Positions 40,308-52,955 of a DNA stretch of 64,000 bases are shown here, piece by piece. The DNA is from Diaporthe sp. PMI_573 (lineage: Eukaryota > Ascomycota > Sordariomycetes > Diaporthales > Diaporthaceae). The notes under the pieces were generated by a model, which was not told the origin of the DNA, searched no databases, and was given only the letters and a program-made list of their open reading frames with translations. The position numbers and the translations under genes are program-made. The stretch spans positions 186,001-250,000 of the forward strand of contig JAJTUP010000046.1 in the NCBI GenBank assembly GCA_021399435.1. Reading direction: 5' to 3'. Position 1 is the stretch's first letter, and the number at the start of each line of letters is the position of its first letter.

Positions 40308-43027
40308 GATGGAGAGCTGTACTGAAGTGAAAGAAATGTGAGGTGTGTGGAGAAAGAGTGGACGACTCAGCGGACAGCAGGAATGCTTGCTCGACTGGTC
40401 AGTTGCAGTATAACAAGGACACTCAAAAAGGAGGGAAAGAGTGAGTTGGTGGTGAGCCTGTGATGGGATGGAGGGGCCTCTGAGGAAGGAGATGCGGGCT
40501 CAGAGGTCTATTAAATGAGAAGCGACGAGGCCGTGATTCACGGCCGGGCTGAGTATCCCACATGCCTGCATGTCATCTGGGGGCCCTGACTAGCTTGGGA
40601 GTGGGAGGGACCGACGATCTTGGATCCTACCTCAGGGGTTTGCTTGCCTACCGAATCCTTGCCGCCCGCCCGTCCGTGTTTGTTGGCTGCTTGCTGAGCC
40701 GCAGACGAAGTGACAGGATTTGGGATTTAGAATTATTACGGGGCAGAACAACATGTCACTGCGAATCTGCCGTAAAGGACTCGTACTGTGTAAAGGACTC
40801 CTGTTGGCTGTTTGGTTGCGCAACATGGTCCACCCTGGATGTCCCCAATATACTGCGCACGTTCTTGCCGTTCAAAAGGAAAAAGGGAAAAGAAACTCTG
40901 GGAAGAATGGGGCCCACCCGGAATCTGCATTGGCCAATGCGGATTAGTCGCTGGCAGTGCCATGCCAGGTCTAAACCTTAATGTCGGGGTTGTAGGGCAG
41001 ACGGGAATAAAATGCAGCCCGAGCCCCTGGGTTATCGGACAAGGCCGCCTTGAACTGACAAGGTTAACCCTCTGTTTAAGCTCAACCCAGTCCCAGTCCA
41101 CAGATGCAAGCTTCAATGCTTCACTTGAAGAGAGTTCGCGTATTTTTGGCGCGCATGTGTGCTCACAGTGTGCAACCTCTCGTGTGGGATGGCCCCATTG
41201 GTTTAATGTTTGCCTCCATCTCCGAGATGTTTGTATGCCCGTTGACGCTCCATTGCCACTGCACTGCATCTAGAAATCGTAAGCGCATTGAATTTGCCCG
41301 GCTTGCTTGCTGGTGCTGGGCAAGCATCCGCCCCACTGTCATACTACACTACGTCCGAGACTCCCGAGTCCAACTGATGGCTAGAACATGTAGGTTGCCG
41401 GCAACGCACTGCATTACGTATAGATGGACCTACCGAAGTACGGAGCGCAGCTCCCCAGACGCCACCTCCAGATTCTGCAGGCTGGCTGAGCTCAGGGGTA
41501 AATCGGTCAAACCACAATCGGCTGTCGCTCTGGCAGCTCCGGCCGGGGTTTTGACTCAAGGTTCTGGGCGATTCCAATTCTGGAGTCCCGCTCCCACGCG
41601 GACTCTGCCTCACGGACGCCAAGTTCGACTAAGGACCAAGAGAGGGTGGGCCGCCGTTCATTCTTTTCAAAATGAAACAGCAACGAAGAGTCAGTGTCTT
41701 CATAAAATAGACTCTCGCTTATTGCGCGTCAATTCCGGCGCACCGTAGCTGACCACTTGGCATCCCTCAATTGAGGTCAGTCTTCAATGGGAGTGGGCGA
41801 AGCTGTTCGTCCGATGAGCAAACTTTGGTCAGTGCTAAGAGCTTTTTCAAGAGGACGAAACACAATAAACAAAACGGGTTGCCTCTGCGGCCGGCGGCTG
41901 CAGGCCACAGCCTCCTTAGCAAAGCTTATGTTAGGACGTATTTGGCCGAGGCACACATCTGCTTGGAACCAGGAAGCTCTGCCAGAGACTGCACGTATTT
42001 GTCCGACGTCTATGGGTTTCCCGAAATATATCCTTGAAAATCGTGGGCACCGTTCATCAGAGTACAGATTGTTTGGAGAGTCTTTGGCAAGACCATCGAT
42101 GCACCTCGAGAGATCGACACGCGCCCAACCATTCACTCGAGGCCTTCATTGCCCTCGCTCAATCTGCTCTCTGGAAGCACTCAGAAAAGACAAATTCTGG
42201 TTGCCAACAGAGACGGAGACTGGACAATCTCATACAAAGTACAATACCACCACTACAATCTGGTACTATGCAAAGAAAGGATTGGAGTCGTCAGAGGGGA
42301 GACACGACCGGTTTGTTTCATACACAGATTATCATGAGATTCAACATTACCGCCCCCGTATTTACCTTTGTGCGTTGCTAACATACTAACCTTGAAACAC
42401 GAGCTTCTCATTCTCATCTTCACCTGCAGACCGTAAGCGATACAAATACAGCCTTACTCTCAAGTTTACGAGAGTCCTCGGTTCAGGACTCTCATGGGCT
42501 TGGAGACTTGTCACACGGTCCCTTGCGCCTGGGGAAGCGATCCCACCCTCCACCTGCGGGTGACACCCCCAAGCGCTGTGCCTTTGAAACATCGAAGAGC
42601 GAGAAGTAAACTTAGCGCCATGTTTCGGAGTTTGACCTCACCCTATTGCCTGGGACGGTGAGTGGGTGTTTTCTGCATGCTGTGAGTTGTGGTCGTCGTG
42701 ACGATGACGTCAGCGGCGGTACTCTCCACGCATTCCTCGTCGACACGCCGGAGACCCTCTTACCAAGACAGTAGATGATATCACCATAGATGTGTGAAGG
42801 GCAGAGGCTGGTGGATGTCCCGCCCCCAACATGCTGCTGGAGGACGGAGTGCTCTCATTCGAGATGTCCCTTCCCGACGGCAACACTACTGCGAATAAAA
42901 GGACGGAGAAGGCGGCATGGAGGCCTGCGCAACAAGCCAAATCAGCGATGCAGTGCATACTAGGGGTGAGGACAATACGCACCAGGTTGGAACGTATGCT
43001 GACATTGACCTGCTGTTACAAGGGCTA
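40308..43027. other. Gene-free flank between the chitinase and the transposon block
   Basis: 2.7 kb of normal base composition including the chitinase promoter. Long open frames occur on both strands (for example plus 41104-41748 and 41787-42389) but overlap each other and show no domain. A perfect 9-bp inverted repeat (gagagtcct/aggactctc, 6-nt loop) lies at 42470-42493. I find no supported gene. Confidence 0.5.
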
Positions 43028-43247
43028 GTGTGTGTGTAGGGCTTGCGTAGTATTTAACGATAATCTCTAAGGGGGTCTAAGGGATTCTTCTAGGTTTAAG
43101 GATCCTCTCTGGATATAAGTGCTAGACTCTCGCCATATATAGTTTATCGAGTCTTGATGCCTGAGGCTTCTATTCCTTTAGCTGGCCTATAGGGCCCGCT
43201 GGCTGCCTAGACGCACTTTATTACGGCGTGTAACTTTTCTGTGTAAC
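43028..43247 (-). repeat. Probable 3' LTR of a chromodomain Gypsy element (family C)
   Basis: About 220 bp of less-mutated sequence starting tgtgtgtgtaggg and ending ctgtgtaaca on the plus strand, so that read on the minus strand it begins TGTTACACAG and ends in CA. It lies directly after a minus-strand chromodomain, where a 3' LTR belongs. No second copy is in the window, so the ends are approximate. Confidence 0.5.
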
Positions 43248-44880
43248 ACTATCTTCTCCTTTCTTAAGGCTCGGCCTTAAGACTTTCTTAATATTTTGGT
43301 ACCCGAGGGTTTTAAGGCTTTTTAGGGTATTGTTGGTAGAAGAGAGTAATAAGTTATCGGGCTTTTTTTCGCTTAAAGTACTTAAAGGGTTTCCAAGTCT
43401 AGTCTTTCTTAGCCGGCCAGCCTTCTTATTTAATAAGGTACCAGACCTTGCTACTAGTCTCTATAGAGTCTTTAACTTTCTTAACTAAGTATTTGCCTTT
43501 AATAAAAGGTATCTCTTATAAAACCTGGTTAGAGTTAGAATGGTTCTAAATATTAGCGTAATAAAGTTTTATAAGGAATATATAAAAGAAATTATAGATT
43601 TTTTAGCCCTTAGGCAGGGCCAGCCTAATAGTAGTAGGGAAGATAACTTTAGCAATTTAAAAGAGTCCTAGTATCTTATAGTTAAGCTTTTTAGTCAGCC
43701 ATTACGTTTAAATATAGTAGGCGTTAAGTATAATAAGCTGGTTCTTAATAAATAAAAAAGCGCTTATTTATTTAGTATCTATATATTGCTTTATATAAGA
43801 CTAAGTATATTTAAGGTAGAAGATAGCTTTTATATATATAGTAGTTATCTAATAGGTATAGATTTTACTAGCTAGATTAAAAGTATATAAGTTTTCTTTA
43901 CTTAATAATAGATTATAACTAGCTAGGTAGTATTTATAGTTAGTATAGAAAGAAATAGTTTTAATACCTGCTAATAAGGAATTATTATATATAAATTTTA
44001 CTATAAGTAATAATTTTGTTTAGTTAGATATATTATAGTTAATAAAAAACTAAAAATAGGCTTCTAGAGCCTAGTTTAACCATTTTGTCTATCTATCTAT
44101 TTAGAGATAAAAAGCTATATTTATATAGCTCTTAATACCGACAAGCTTTAGGAAATTAGACTAGAATTTAGCCGTAAAATACAAATTTCAATCTAAGACT
44201 ATATCTATAGGGACCTTATAAAAGTACCAGTATTTCCTAGCAAAAATATAGATTAGATTATTAGTTTTCTTTTGGTTCTTTTTAAAAAAGATAAAATAAG
44301 TTATTTTAAAAAATATATCTATAATAATCTAGATTAAGTTATACTTATTAGATAGAAGAAGATTTATAATAGAGTCTATTAAGATTAATTACTAGGGTCT
44401 ATAGTATAATTTTATAGGCTAAAGGTATTTAAAGGAAGTATAATAAGAATTTTTATTTTTTTGGTATTTTAGGTAGCTATAAATATATTTTCTAATTAAG
44501 TGTTTAAGATTAGGCTACTAGAAGTTTTAGGTTATAAACTTTATTATTTTATCTATATCTATATATTTAGTGACTATTAAGTTATACTCTAATTTTAGGA
44601 TATTTTTATAGAGGTTTTCTAAGACTTAAAGGCAGTTTTTCTGGTATAGTAACCTGTTTTTAAAGGATATATTCTTTTTAGTACTAACTATTACCTTTAT
44701 TTTTAGATAGGCAGGATCTAATTTTGCAGCTTTCTTAACCTTATCTATAAAGGTACTGGTTTATCTTACTATAAAGATGCTGCTTAGTCTTATAGGTATT
44801 ATTAATATAAATATTTTTATATTTATTATTTATCCCTCCTGGGTATAAGGGTAAAAGACCTATAATTGTGTGTTTTTAAC
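43248..44880 (-). mobile_element. RIP-degraded Ty3/Gypsy chromovirus, 3' part (family C): integrase and chromodomain
   Basis: Minus-strand reading of about 44560-44040 gives a Gypsy integrase core with many stops (recognisable around DRFSKITYFIPF-like and SDRxxxFTxKF-like motifs in mutated form). About 43470-43390 gives a chromodomain (KVWYLIK, stop, EGWPAKKD, stop, TWKPF). Both stops fall where Trp is expected, as RIP would make them. Gag, protease and RT are missing: the copy is truncated near 44880. Confidence 0.65.
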
Positions 44881-46189
44881 TGATTTATATTCAACTATGT
44901 GATATTTCTGCAACGAGGTTTCAAATGTTAAATATTATCAAAAAAACGCTTTCCATCCTCAGCTGCCCTCTTTCCTCTCTTTAACTTATTATTTTTAATC
45001 GTTATTTTAAGAGCAATAAGCTGGTCTATTTATTCAAAATAGTCCTCAAACTTCTCTAAGGTGGCAATAAACACGTCGATCTGTTTGGTTATACGAGGTC
45101 CCTTATCGTTGCGCTCCTTTACCTTCGCAAACAATATCCTTATATCGGCACGGACTTGCTCGTTGTAGTCAAAATCCATTTCTGTGGCTGCAGAGCTGTC
45201 AGGTCCACGCATCCAGATGCACAGCAATGGAATGTGGTTGCCTTACCTGATGTGTGCACTGGTTCAAGCTTGACTGTCGTCTCGGCTTCGCGCGGCAGGC
45301 TGAATGATTGCTTTCGTGTGGTCTTGCAACGCAGCGGAACAAGGTCATGGTGGTCGCTTGGTTTCGCCAGATGGGTGTGTTTGAGCAGAGCCAGAGCCTG
45401 TGCGTGTCCCACGAGAGTACGTCGGGGCAATGGCTGCTTTTATCATCGCCCATTTTGGCCAACTTAAAGGCCTGAGTCACACAGCAATGGCACTTTCACA
45501 TAGTGCTTGACGGCATCAGACTAGCTCGCAGCCCGCAATAGCTTCAACCTCGACGGGCTAACGGCTTGTCAACAACACCGGCGCAAACAGACTAGGCACG
45601 GCCCAACGCTACGGCTTCTAGCGCAGAATGGCGGGCGGCTTCTAACTACAGACAGGTTTGCAGAAGATTGCAAAGTCACTATAAAAAGTCCTACATAGCA
45701 AAAATTACTGTTTTTTTTTAATTGTGTCTTGTCCTTCTAGGACACTAACTGTGGTTTCCAGTTAAATAGAGGAACTTAAACAAATACAAATAGTCGATAT
45801 TTATTATTTAGACTTTTAGAGGTTATATAAAGTATTTTTCTTATAAGATTATTATAATTAGCTAGTCTTTACTCCCTTCTTTTTTAAATTATATTCTTGG
45901 TAGTCTAGAGAAAATATCGGCCTTATTATTTAGCTTTCCTAGGCAATAATAAATAATAAACTAGTATTTTACTAATATTTAAGCCTATTATACTTATCTT
46001 TAGTTTTATCCGAATAGCATTTGGACATGGGTTTGTACGTATTTATCAGCAGCCCCTTCAGCTACTTATAGCAACCTACTGGTCTGTACGGACCAGTGAA
46101 TAGCGGAGAGAACGCAGTCCTTTTTACTTCGGTTATTCCGTACTAAGGCCTCACCCAATACCTTCCAACAGGATGGATAATATTAGAGA
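44881..46189. other. Mixed segment with a less-mutated island
   Basis: A+T-rich flanks surround an island of ordinary composition at about 45000-45665 with sharp ends. On its minus strand a short frame (45179-45030, 49 codons) starts MDFDYNEQVRADIRIL and ends KFEDYFE; I do not recognise it. An imperfect palindrome ctggtctgtacggaccag lies at 46079-46096. The island is probably single-copy DNA that escaped RIP. Confidence 0.4.
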
Positions 46190-49111
46190 TTTGAACAAAA
46201 TACACCCTAAGCTTACTAGAGACTAGGGACAAGATAGTTAGGGTTGCTTAAGTAATCTAAGTTAGTACCCTAGAAAAGGTAAGGAAGAGGAAGTATAGGG
46301 AGGTAGGCCTAAGGAAGGGGGGAATCAACAGAACCCCTAATAAAAGAGGACGAGGGGGAAGCCCTTTAGGAAGTACCTTAAATGTATAGGGTAGAACTTA
46401 AAATTATCTATAGTAGCAAGGCCAAGAAAGAGGCTGAGGATTAAGAGCTAGGGGTTTTTACACCCAGCTAAATCAAAATACTTAGGGAAGTACCTCTAAA
46501 GCAACCCTAAAGCTAAATCCTCTAGATAAAATAAGTAAGATAACTATATACTATAGGTATAAAAGTACCTACTACTATTCTCTAGACTACCCAGTACTAG
46601 CAGAAACTATAATATTAGTAAATTAAGTATAAGGCTATGGTAATTATTAGTCTAGGGGCTATTAAGGTTAGAACCAAGAAAGAGAGAGCCAAGGTACCTC
46701 TTAACTACCTACAGAAATAGTATCTAAGGTTAAAGAGAAGGACTAGTAACTATACCCGAAAGTAGAAAAAGAGATAGTTAAAGTCTAGGATATATTTACA
46801 ATCTCGGGTAAAGTAACTATAAAGTATGGTTAAAGATATATTAAGATTGATTTAGATATATAGGTATAAGTAGATTTAGTTAGTATTTCTTTTATTAAAA
46901 AGTTTAGTCTTAAATTATCTACAAAGTTATTAGTACCTATAGTAGGAGTCTAAGAAACTAAGGTTTCTATTTATAGTATCTATTAGGTCCTCTTATTCCT
47001 TAAGGATTATTTTAAAAATTAAAAGAAGGAAATGTAAGATTATATTATAATTTAAAGAAATTAATTAGAATCTATTTTACTCTTAGGTACCCTAGGTTTA
47101 AAACATTTTTAAATAGGGCTTAAAAGCTATCTAAAGAATTAGTAGCTTTAACAAGACAAGATTTATATAGTAAAGTAAACTATAAAGTCTTTTATAAGAA
47201 ATTAGGGGAAGGTCTTTTATTATTATACAATCTTTTCCACAGTAGAACCTTTTAGTATAACAAAACAAGAGGAGGATAGTTAATAAGAACCCTGAGGGAT
47301 AGATAAAGAGGAGAAACTACCTCTAGATCTATCTTAGATTTACTTATGATTAAAAGAATTAGAGATATTTTTTATTAGAGCTAGGGCTAAGGAGTTACTA
47401 CTAAGAAGAAAGGCAAATCACGCAATAGATCTAGAAAAGAAAACTTTACCCCCTTTTCTACCTCTACACCTACTCTTATTAACAGAACTTAAGGTCTTAA
47501 GGAAATAGCTTAAAGAGAGTTTAAAGTTAGGACAAATTACCTATAGCAAAAGTCCTGCTAGTATACTAGTTTTATTTATACTAAAAAAAGATAGAACCCT
47601 TTAATTTTATATTAATTATAGAGCTTTCAATAAAGTAACCATAAAAAATTAGTATCCCTTACCACTAGGTTTAGAAATATTAGATTGATTATCAGGTATA
47701 TAATATTTTTTTAAAATTAATTTAATAGATGCTTATTATTAGATTTACATCTAAGAGGGTAATAAATAGAAGACAGCTTTCTATATATAATATAGTTATT
47801 ATAAATTTAAAGTAGTACTATTTAGATTAACTAATATCTTAGTTATATTTTAATCTTTTATTATAGAAGTCTTAGGAGATTATATTAACGTTTATATAAT
47901 TATTTATTTAGATAATATTTTAATTTTTTTAGGAAGTAAAGAAGAATATAAGAAGTATATACAAATAATTGTAAATTATCTTATAATAGTAGAGTTATAT
48001 AATAATATCAAGAAGTACTACTTTTTTTAAGAAGAGATTAAGTTTTTAGGATTTTTAGTTTAAAGGAAAGGAGTCTAAATGGACCCTAATAGGATTAGGA
48101 CTATCTAAGAATAGCTAATACTAACTACCTACCATGATATTTAAGTATTCTTAGGTTTCTATAACTTTTACTAAAGATTTATTAGGGATTACTCGAAAAT
48201 TATATAACTACTTAACGAATAATTAAAAGGGATATAATATAGCTAAAAACTAGGAAAATTTAATCTCTTAGCCCTAGAAAATCTCGAAATACAAAGGGCC
48301 TTTAAAGAGCTTAAGATAAGGTTCTAACAGGTACCTCTTCTCTAATATTATAACCCTACGCTCTCTACTTGAATCAAGTATAATATATTAGACAGAGCCG
48401 CTACGTCTATAATTTTATAGCAACACTAAGATGAAGACAAATCCTAATAGTATCTAATTACTTTCTAGTTAAAGAAGTTTTTAGGAGCTAAGCTCTATTA
48501 GATAACTTATAACAAAGAGCTAAGTACTATTATTAAGAGCTTTAAGTACTAGTAATAGTACCTTGAAGGAGCATAAGAGCTAGTTATAGTTCTTTCTAAT
48601 TATAACAATTTTTATAGCTTTATGAAATAAAAGGAGCTGACCTAGAAATAGCTTTAATAGCTTATATACTTAGCAGGATTCGATTTTATTATTAAATACT
48701 ACTCTAGGAAAACAAACCTAGTAGATGGTCTATCAAGAAGGCCTAACTATATGTTAGAAGAAAAGCCTTTAAATTTAAGTTAAATCCTAACTCTAGAATT
48801 AAAGATAGTTATAGCTATCAAGAAGGACTTACGATTCTATCTAGAAGACTAACGGTAGGCCCAGTTTAAGGCTGTAGTTAGAAGTACTAAAGTATAAGAG
48901 GTCTTAAAACTCGATTCCTCTCTAATAGAGCGTTAGCTTAAGTCTACAGCTCCCCTATAAGGGTAGTTTATAACAAGAGTCCAGGCCCAGGTATATATTA
49001 GCGATGTAGGCATAATGTACCAAGGGCTCTACTCTCTACTATTAGACTTAATATATGAAGCCTAAGGGGAAGACCCTAAGATTTAGGCTATTATTAAAAG
49101 GATTTCTAAAG
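46190..49111 (+). mobile_element. RIP-degraded Gypsy fragment, family A copy 1 (gag to RNase H)
   Basis: Plus-strand homologue, in inverted orientation, of the full copy at 51835-59639: it matches about 58800-55900 of that copy read on the minus strand. Gag-like sequence starts near 46190. The reverse transcriptase catalytic box lies at 47905-47916 and reads Tyr-Leu-Asp-Asn, the second Asp lost by a G to A change. An RNase H region follows to about 48750. The copy has no LTR and stops abruptly at 49111. Full of TAG/TAA stops; not functional. Confidence 0.75.
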
Positions 49112-49640
49112 GTTAGTGCCTTCAGCAGTGTGTGTGTGGCAGGGTCGCAGCAGGGTGCCTGGAGGCGAGTTGGGACGATTGAGAATGGTTCGGACAACTT
49201 TGCATTGAATTTGAGTGGGCTTCTGTCAGCCCTCCTCACAGTCCCTCCGACATCGTCTCAACCCTGGGCACGCTGCGGTTGGCTCTGGTGCGCAGATAGG
49301 GAGGCCGGAAAATTCGGCCCTCGGACCCACTATCTTTGGCTTTAAATAACCAGCCAACCCTAACCCTGACAGTAACCAAACTAAATACAGATAAACTTCA
49401 GAAATCAGGCTATCTAATGAACTAGGTTACATGCTTTTTGGGTAAGAAATAAGGGGAATGCAGAGGTTCGAAGTTAGGGTCTTACAATAGCCCAAAAAAT
49501 CGACTCACGGCCACCAAACTCATCTGCCGGCACGCACGCCACATAGGCACTTAGCCGAAAAAGTGCCAAGTCTAGGGTAACTCCCTACGTGAAGTCTAGG
49601 GTAACCCCTTACGTGCAGCGCCCACACAAGCGTTTCCGTT
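49112..49640. other. Less-mutated island between two Gypsy relics
   Basis: Ordinary base composition from about 49112 to 49345, with patches to 49640. A short minus-strand frame (49239-49048) and a plus-strand frame (49055-49345) run across the junction and are not credible genes. Two TTAGGG-type units (aaccctaaccct, 49356-49367) are too few to be telomeric. Confidence 0.4.
49568..49615. repeat. 24-bp direct tandem duplication
   Basis: Two adjacent 24-bp units, each starting aagtctagggtaac and ending acgtg (49568-49591 and 49592-49615), differing at two positions. Possibly part of an LTR or leader of family B, which begins just after it. Confidence 0.7.
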
Positions 49641-51834
49641 TAACATAATTAATAATATCTCTAAGAGAAATAGGGTTATAATTAAAGATACCTTTATATC
49701 CCCGGCAGTAGATAAATTTATAGAGGAATTTATAATATACAAGATTCTCTCTCTTCTAGATTTCTTCTTAGGCTATAATTAGGTTAAGCTTAACAAGAAG
49801 AGTTGCAATATAACAACCTTTGTAATACTAATTAAATTATTTCGGCAATATAGCCTACCTATAGGTGCCACTAATTTTGTGGCCTAGTTTATATAATATA
49901 TAGTACGGCTATTATATAACTTAATTCTCTTAATCTATAGACCTTTTCTAGACAATATAGATATTAGAGATCTTAATATAGATTATAACAACAAGGAGAT
50001 TTCTAATCTACCCAGGGTTAGAAGATATATAGCAGAATACATTAAAAATCTCAACAATATTCTCTACAATACAGAACTAGCTGACGCGGCTATTAATGCC
50101 CACAAGTTAGAATGGTATAAGCGTTAAACAGATATTGTTAGATATATATATAATATTCTTGGCCGAGCGCCAGCAGATAAGAAGATCATTAAGATTAGAG
50201 AATAGAAAAGCTATAAAAATGTCTCTCAGATCTACTCTTTTATCAGCCTTATTAACTATTACCGGGCATAGATACTATTCTATAAGATTATTGCCAGGCA
50301 ACTCTTTAACCTCCTTAAGAAAAGAGCACCATTTTACTAGTCGAAAAAATGCCAGCAAGCTATAGACGCCTTAAAGGCAACTATTACAACTAAATTATAT
50401 CTAATTAATATTAACTATACTTAAGAAAACATTATTCTTATAGTTAATGCCAGTCTTTAGAGATAGGGAGCTTGTCTTATATAGGAGAAAAACGGTACCC
50501 GCTATCTTGTAAGGTATAAGAGTAGGGCTTAGATAAATATAGAAAAGCTTTATAATGCCATAAAAAGAGAATACAGGACAGTTCTCTATATAATCAGATG
50601 CCTATAATTCTACATTTATAATATATACTTCTTTTTAGAAACAGATTTAAATATTCTCGTTTGGCAACTAAAGGGAGCTGTGATAAATATGCCCGGCGCT
50701 CTTATAACAAGATGGCTAGCAGTAATTAAGACCTACAACTTTACGGTTTGGCATATAAAGGGGACAGAAAATATAATAGCCGACACCCTGTCTTGCAAAC
50801 CTCTAGGGCTATCTAATGACGACAATAGGTAAATTAAAGGAGACATTAAGGACTAGTGTAAAATAACTCTTAGATATATAGCTATAATTAAAGCTAATTA
50901 GAGCCCCGTACTTAATAATATTTGCTTTTAGTCCAAATAGTCTAAAAACATTATAACATACCTTTAGGACAATATAATGTTGCAAGGACTTTTGTCTTTA
51001 TAATTACAGACCTTTAAGAAAATAGCTTACTGTTTTGCCCTTTATAAAGAAATCTTCTAGCGGTTGCTTAAGAAAGGCCTTAAATAGTAACAAGTTATTG
51101 ACAATTCTAATCTAAAGTCACGGATTATCAGGAATATATATACTTCTTTAGGTTATTAAAGATAAGATGCAATATATTCTTAAATTTACACTATGTACTA
51201 CTGGAAGGGCATATATACTAACGTTAAAAACACTATTACTAAATGCCTAAAGTATGCAAGGTAGAGTATTAGAGTTTATAACGACAGAATTATTCCAACT
51301 ATTTCTAACCAGCCTTTTATAAAGATTTATATTAATGTCTAACACTTGCCTTCTAATTAGGGCTACGATAAGTTAGTAGAAGCCTGCTGTAACCTTATCG
51401 GCTGGGTTAAAGCTATACCTCTTAAAATTACTAACGCCAAGAATATAAAGAGGTTTTTCATCTAGTATATTCTGCTTAAATAGAGACTACCTTTTAAAGC
51501 TATTATTGATAGAGATAGAGAAAATATAGGGGAATTTATATAGTACCTTTAACTAATTAAAGTTAGATAGATCCTTCTCTCAGTATATAACCTACAAGTA
51601 AACAGAATTGTTAAATAAAGACATTTTACTCTTATAGCTACATTAACTAAGATAATAGAAGACGGCGTAAAAGAATAAAGATACATTCTTTTATACGCCT
51701 TCTTTTCTAATCATATATTATTAAGGTATTTATATAGAAAGAGCCTATTCTATCTCCTTTATAGATATAACCCGGTTATCCTAATAGAAACCGATATTTC
51801 AACCTGGAAAATATAAGTATAGAAGCCCCGTATA
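49641..51834 (+). mobile_element. RIP-degraded Gypsy element, family B, left part (RT, RNase H, integrase)
   Basis: Plus-strand reading gives a partial reverse transcriptase (about 49690-50130; the catalytic motif has one Asp changed to Asn), connection domain (SFISLINYYRAWI near 50230), RNase H (VNASL, stop, RWGACLI near 50450; TRWLAVIKTYNFTVWHIKG near 50710) and integrase with a zinc-finger linker and core (about 51170-51660). This family is distinct from A. The sequence stops at 51834, exactly where the family-A LTR starts, and continues at 59640. Confidence 0.72.
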
Positions 51835-52028
51835 TATAATGGGCTCTGCACTAGGCACGATGGTCCGGTGAACTGGGAAGGCCAGCACGTATATTAGGTA
51901 TAGGTATGGTGCCAGACTGATTCTTGCCCCCCTCTAGTCTGAGACGTGGGGGCTTCGGGTCCCTTTCTAGAAGGGCCTTCGCCGGGGCCACACCGGGGCT
52001 TCCGCGTGGCTTCCGCCCGGCCGTTACA
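51835..52028 (-). repeat. 3' LTR of family-A element
   Basis: 194 bp. On the minus strand it begins TGTAACGGCC and ends in CCATTATA (ancestral end probably CA). It differs from its partner at 59446-59639 at about nine positions, all transitions. G+C-rich, unlike the interior. Confidence 0.9.
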
Positions 52029-52205
52029 ATTGTACCTTCCCCCCGGAGGCCCGTTCCCGGGCTGTCAACCACGGCTTTCGTACGGCTTTTATAGGCACCT
52101 TCTAGTCACTACCTCTAGTAACTTACGAAACATTCTAAACCTATATACAACCTTTTTGGCACCATATAGGCCAGGCAGCATGGTTTAAATAGCTCGCCCT
52201 TTAGG

Positions 52206-52955
52206 CTACTTTTGACCTCTCTCTCTCTCCAACCTATACTTTACTATTTCTTGAAGTAGTTGCCGTGGCCCTTCTTTTGTTTGCTGCTTTAAGTAGTTTT
52301 TATAATTACTTCTCGATACCTTTATCATGTCTCGCTCGTCTGGCTTATTTAAAGGCTTCTTGCCCTCACCACTAGGTAAGGCGTCGCCTTTCTCTTTAGA
52401 GGGGTCTTGCAATTATTCCCGGTCTTTTTTAGTAAGTACTTCTAGCCTTAGGCCTCTAGCCCCTATTTACTTTTATTCTTCTTCCGTCAATTCTACTGGC
52501 AAAGATAGCTCTTTACACTACTTATAGTTATCCTCCCTGCAAGGTTAGAATAACCCATTTACAGGGTTCCCTAACTTATCAGGTTTAAGTTTCAAGGGGT
52601 TTAGTAGTAATTATGCCGGCCCTATTATAAATCTTTTAACTATCTCTTCTTCTTTAAAGCCATCCTTCTCTAAATAAAGTAATACCTTAACTATAACTTG
52701 AGGCAAGTCTTTAAAGGCGGCTGGTAAGCAACCCGCCACTATCCTGTAGACCCTTTAAACTTGTTGTAAGGTAGTAGCAAGCATTACCGTATCGCTAGGC
52801 AAGCTAAACCAGAGCAGACCCCTGAAAATGCCTCAAACCCTAAAGGGACTGACTTCTTTTGCCGGCAAGTTTATACAGTTATATATGCCTGCCGAGGCCC
52901 TCAAACGCGTAATGCCTCCTAGCTAATAGTATGTGGCAGCAGCCCCTGTAGACAT
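52206..52955 (-). pseudogene. Extra post-pol reading frame of family-A element, function unknown
   Basis: A coherent frame of 250 codons on the element's own strand, in the place where env lies in errantiviruses, with ATG at 52955 (MSTGAAATYY, then a stop) and a genuine stop at 52206. About nine internal stops are all of types RIP can make. Readable blocks: ITRLRASAGIYNCINLPAKE, AAFKDLPQVIVKVLLYLEKD, LNPLKLKPDKLGNPVNG and SNYKNYLKQQTKEGPRQLL. The last 67 codons are open, acidic/basic-rich and likely helical. No transmembrane helix or signal peptide is evident, so it is not env-like in composition, and there is no CCHC zinc knuckle, so not an obvious second gag. I do not recognise the family. 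The opposite strand also shows a partly open frame from 52327, Ser-rich, which looks like an antisense shadow. Confidence 0.5.

Noticed and set aside
41104..42389. Two long plus-strand open frames (214 and 200 codons)
   Set aside because: No domain, no splice-consistent neighbours, open frames on the other strand as well; composition not protein-like.
42470..42493. Perfect 9-bp inverted repeat as possible terminator or RNA hairpin
   Set aside because: Isolated, no neighbouring gene end or RNA gene; likely chance.
46079..46096. Imperfect palindrome as a transposon terminus or tRNA-like fold
   Set aside because: No matching partner in the window, and the flanking sequence does not form a tRNA cloverleaf.
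49356..49367. Telomere-like aaccctaaccct
   Set aside because: Only two units within transposon sequence; no array and no chromosome end.
52327..52920. Plus-strand frame antisense to the extra post-pol frame
   Set aside because: Ser/Leu-rich product and stop types less convincing than the minus-strand frame, which has a start, a stop and balanced composition; the region is, however, partly open on both strands.
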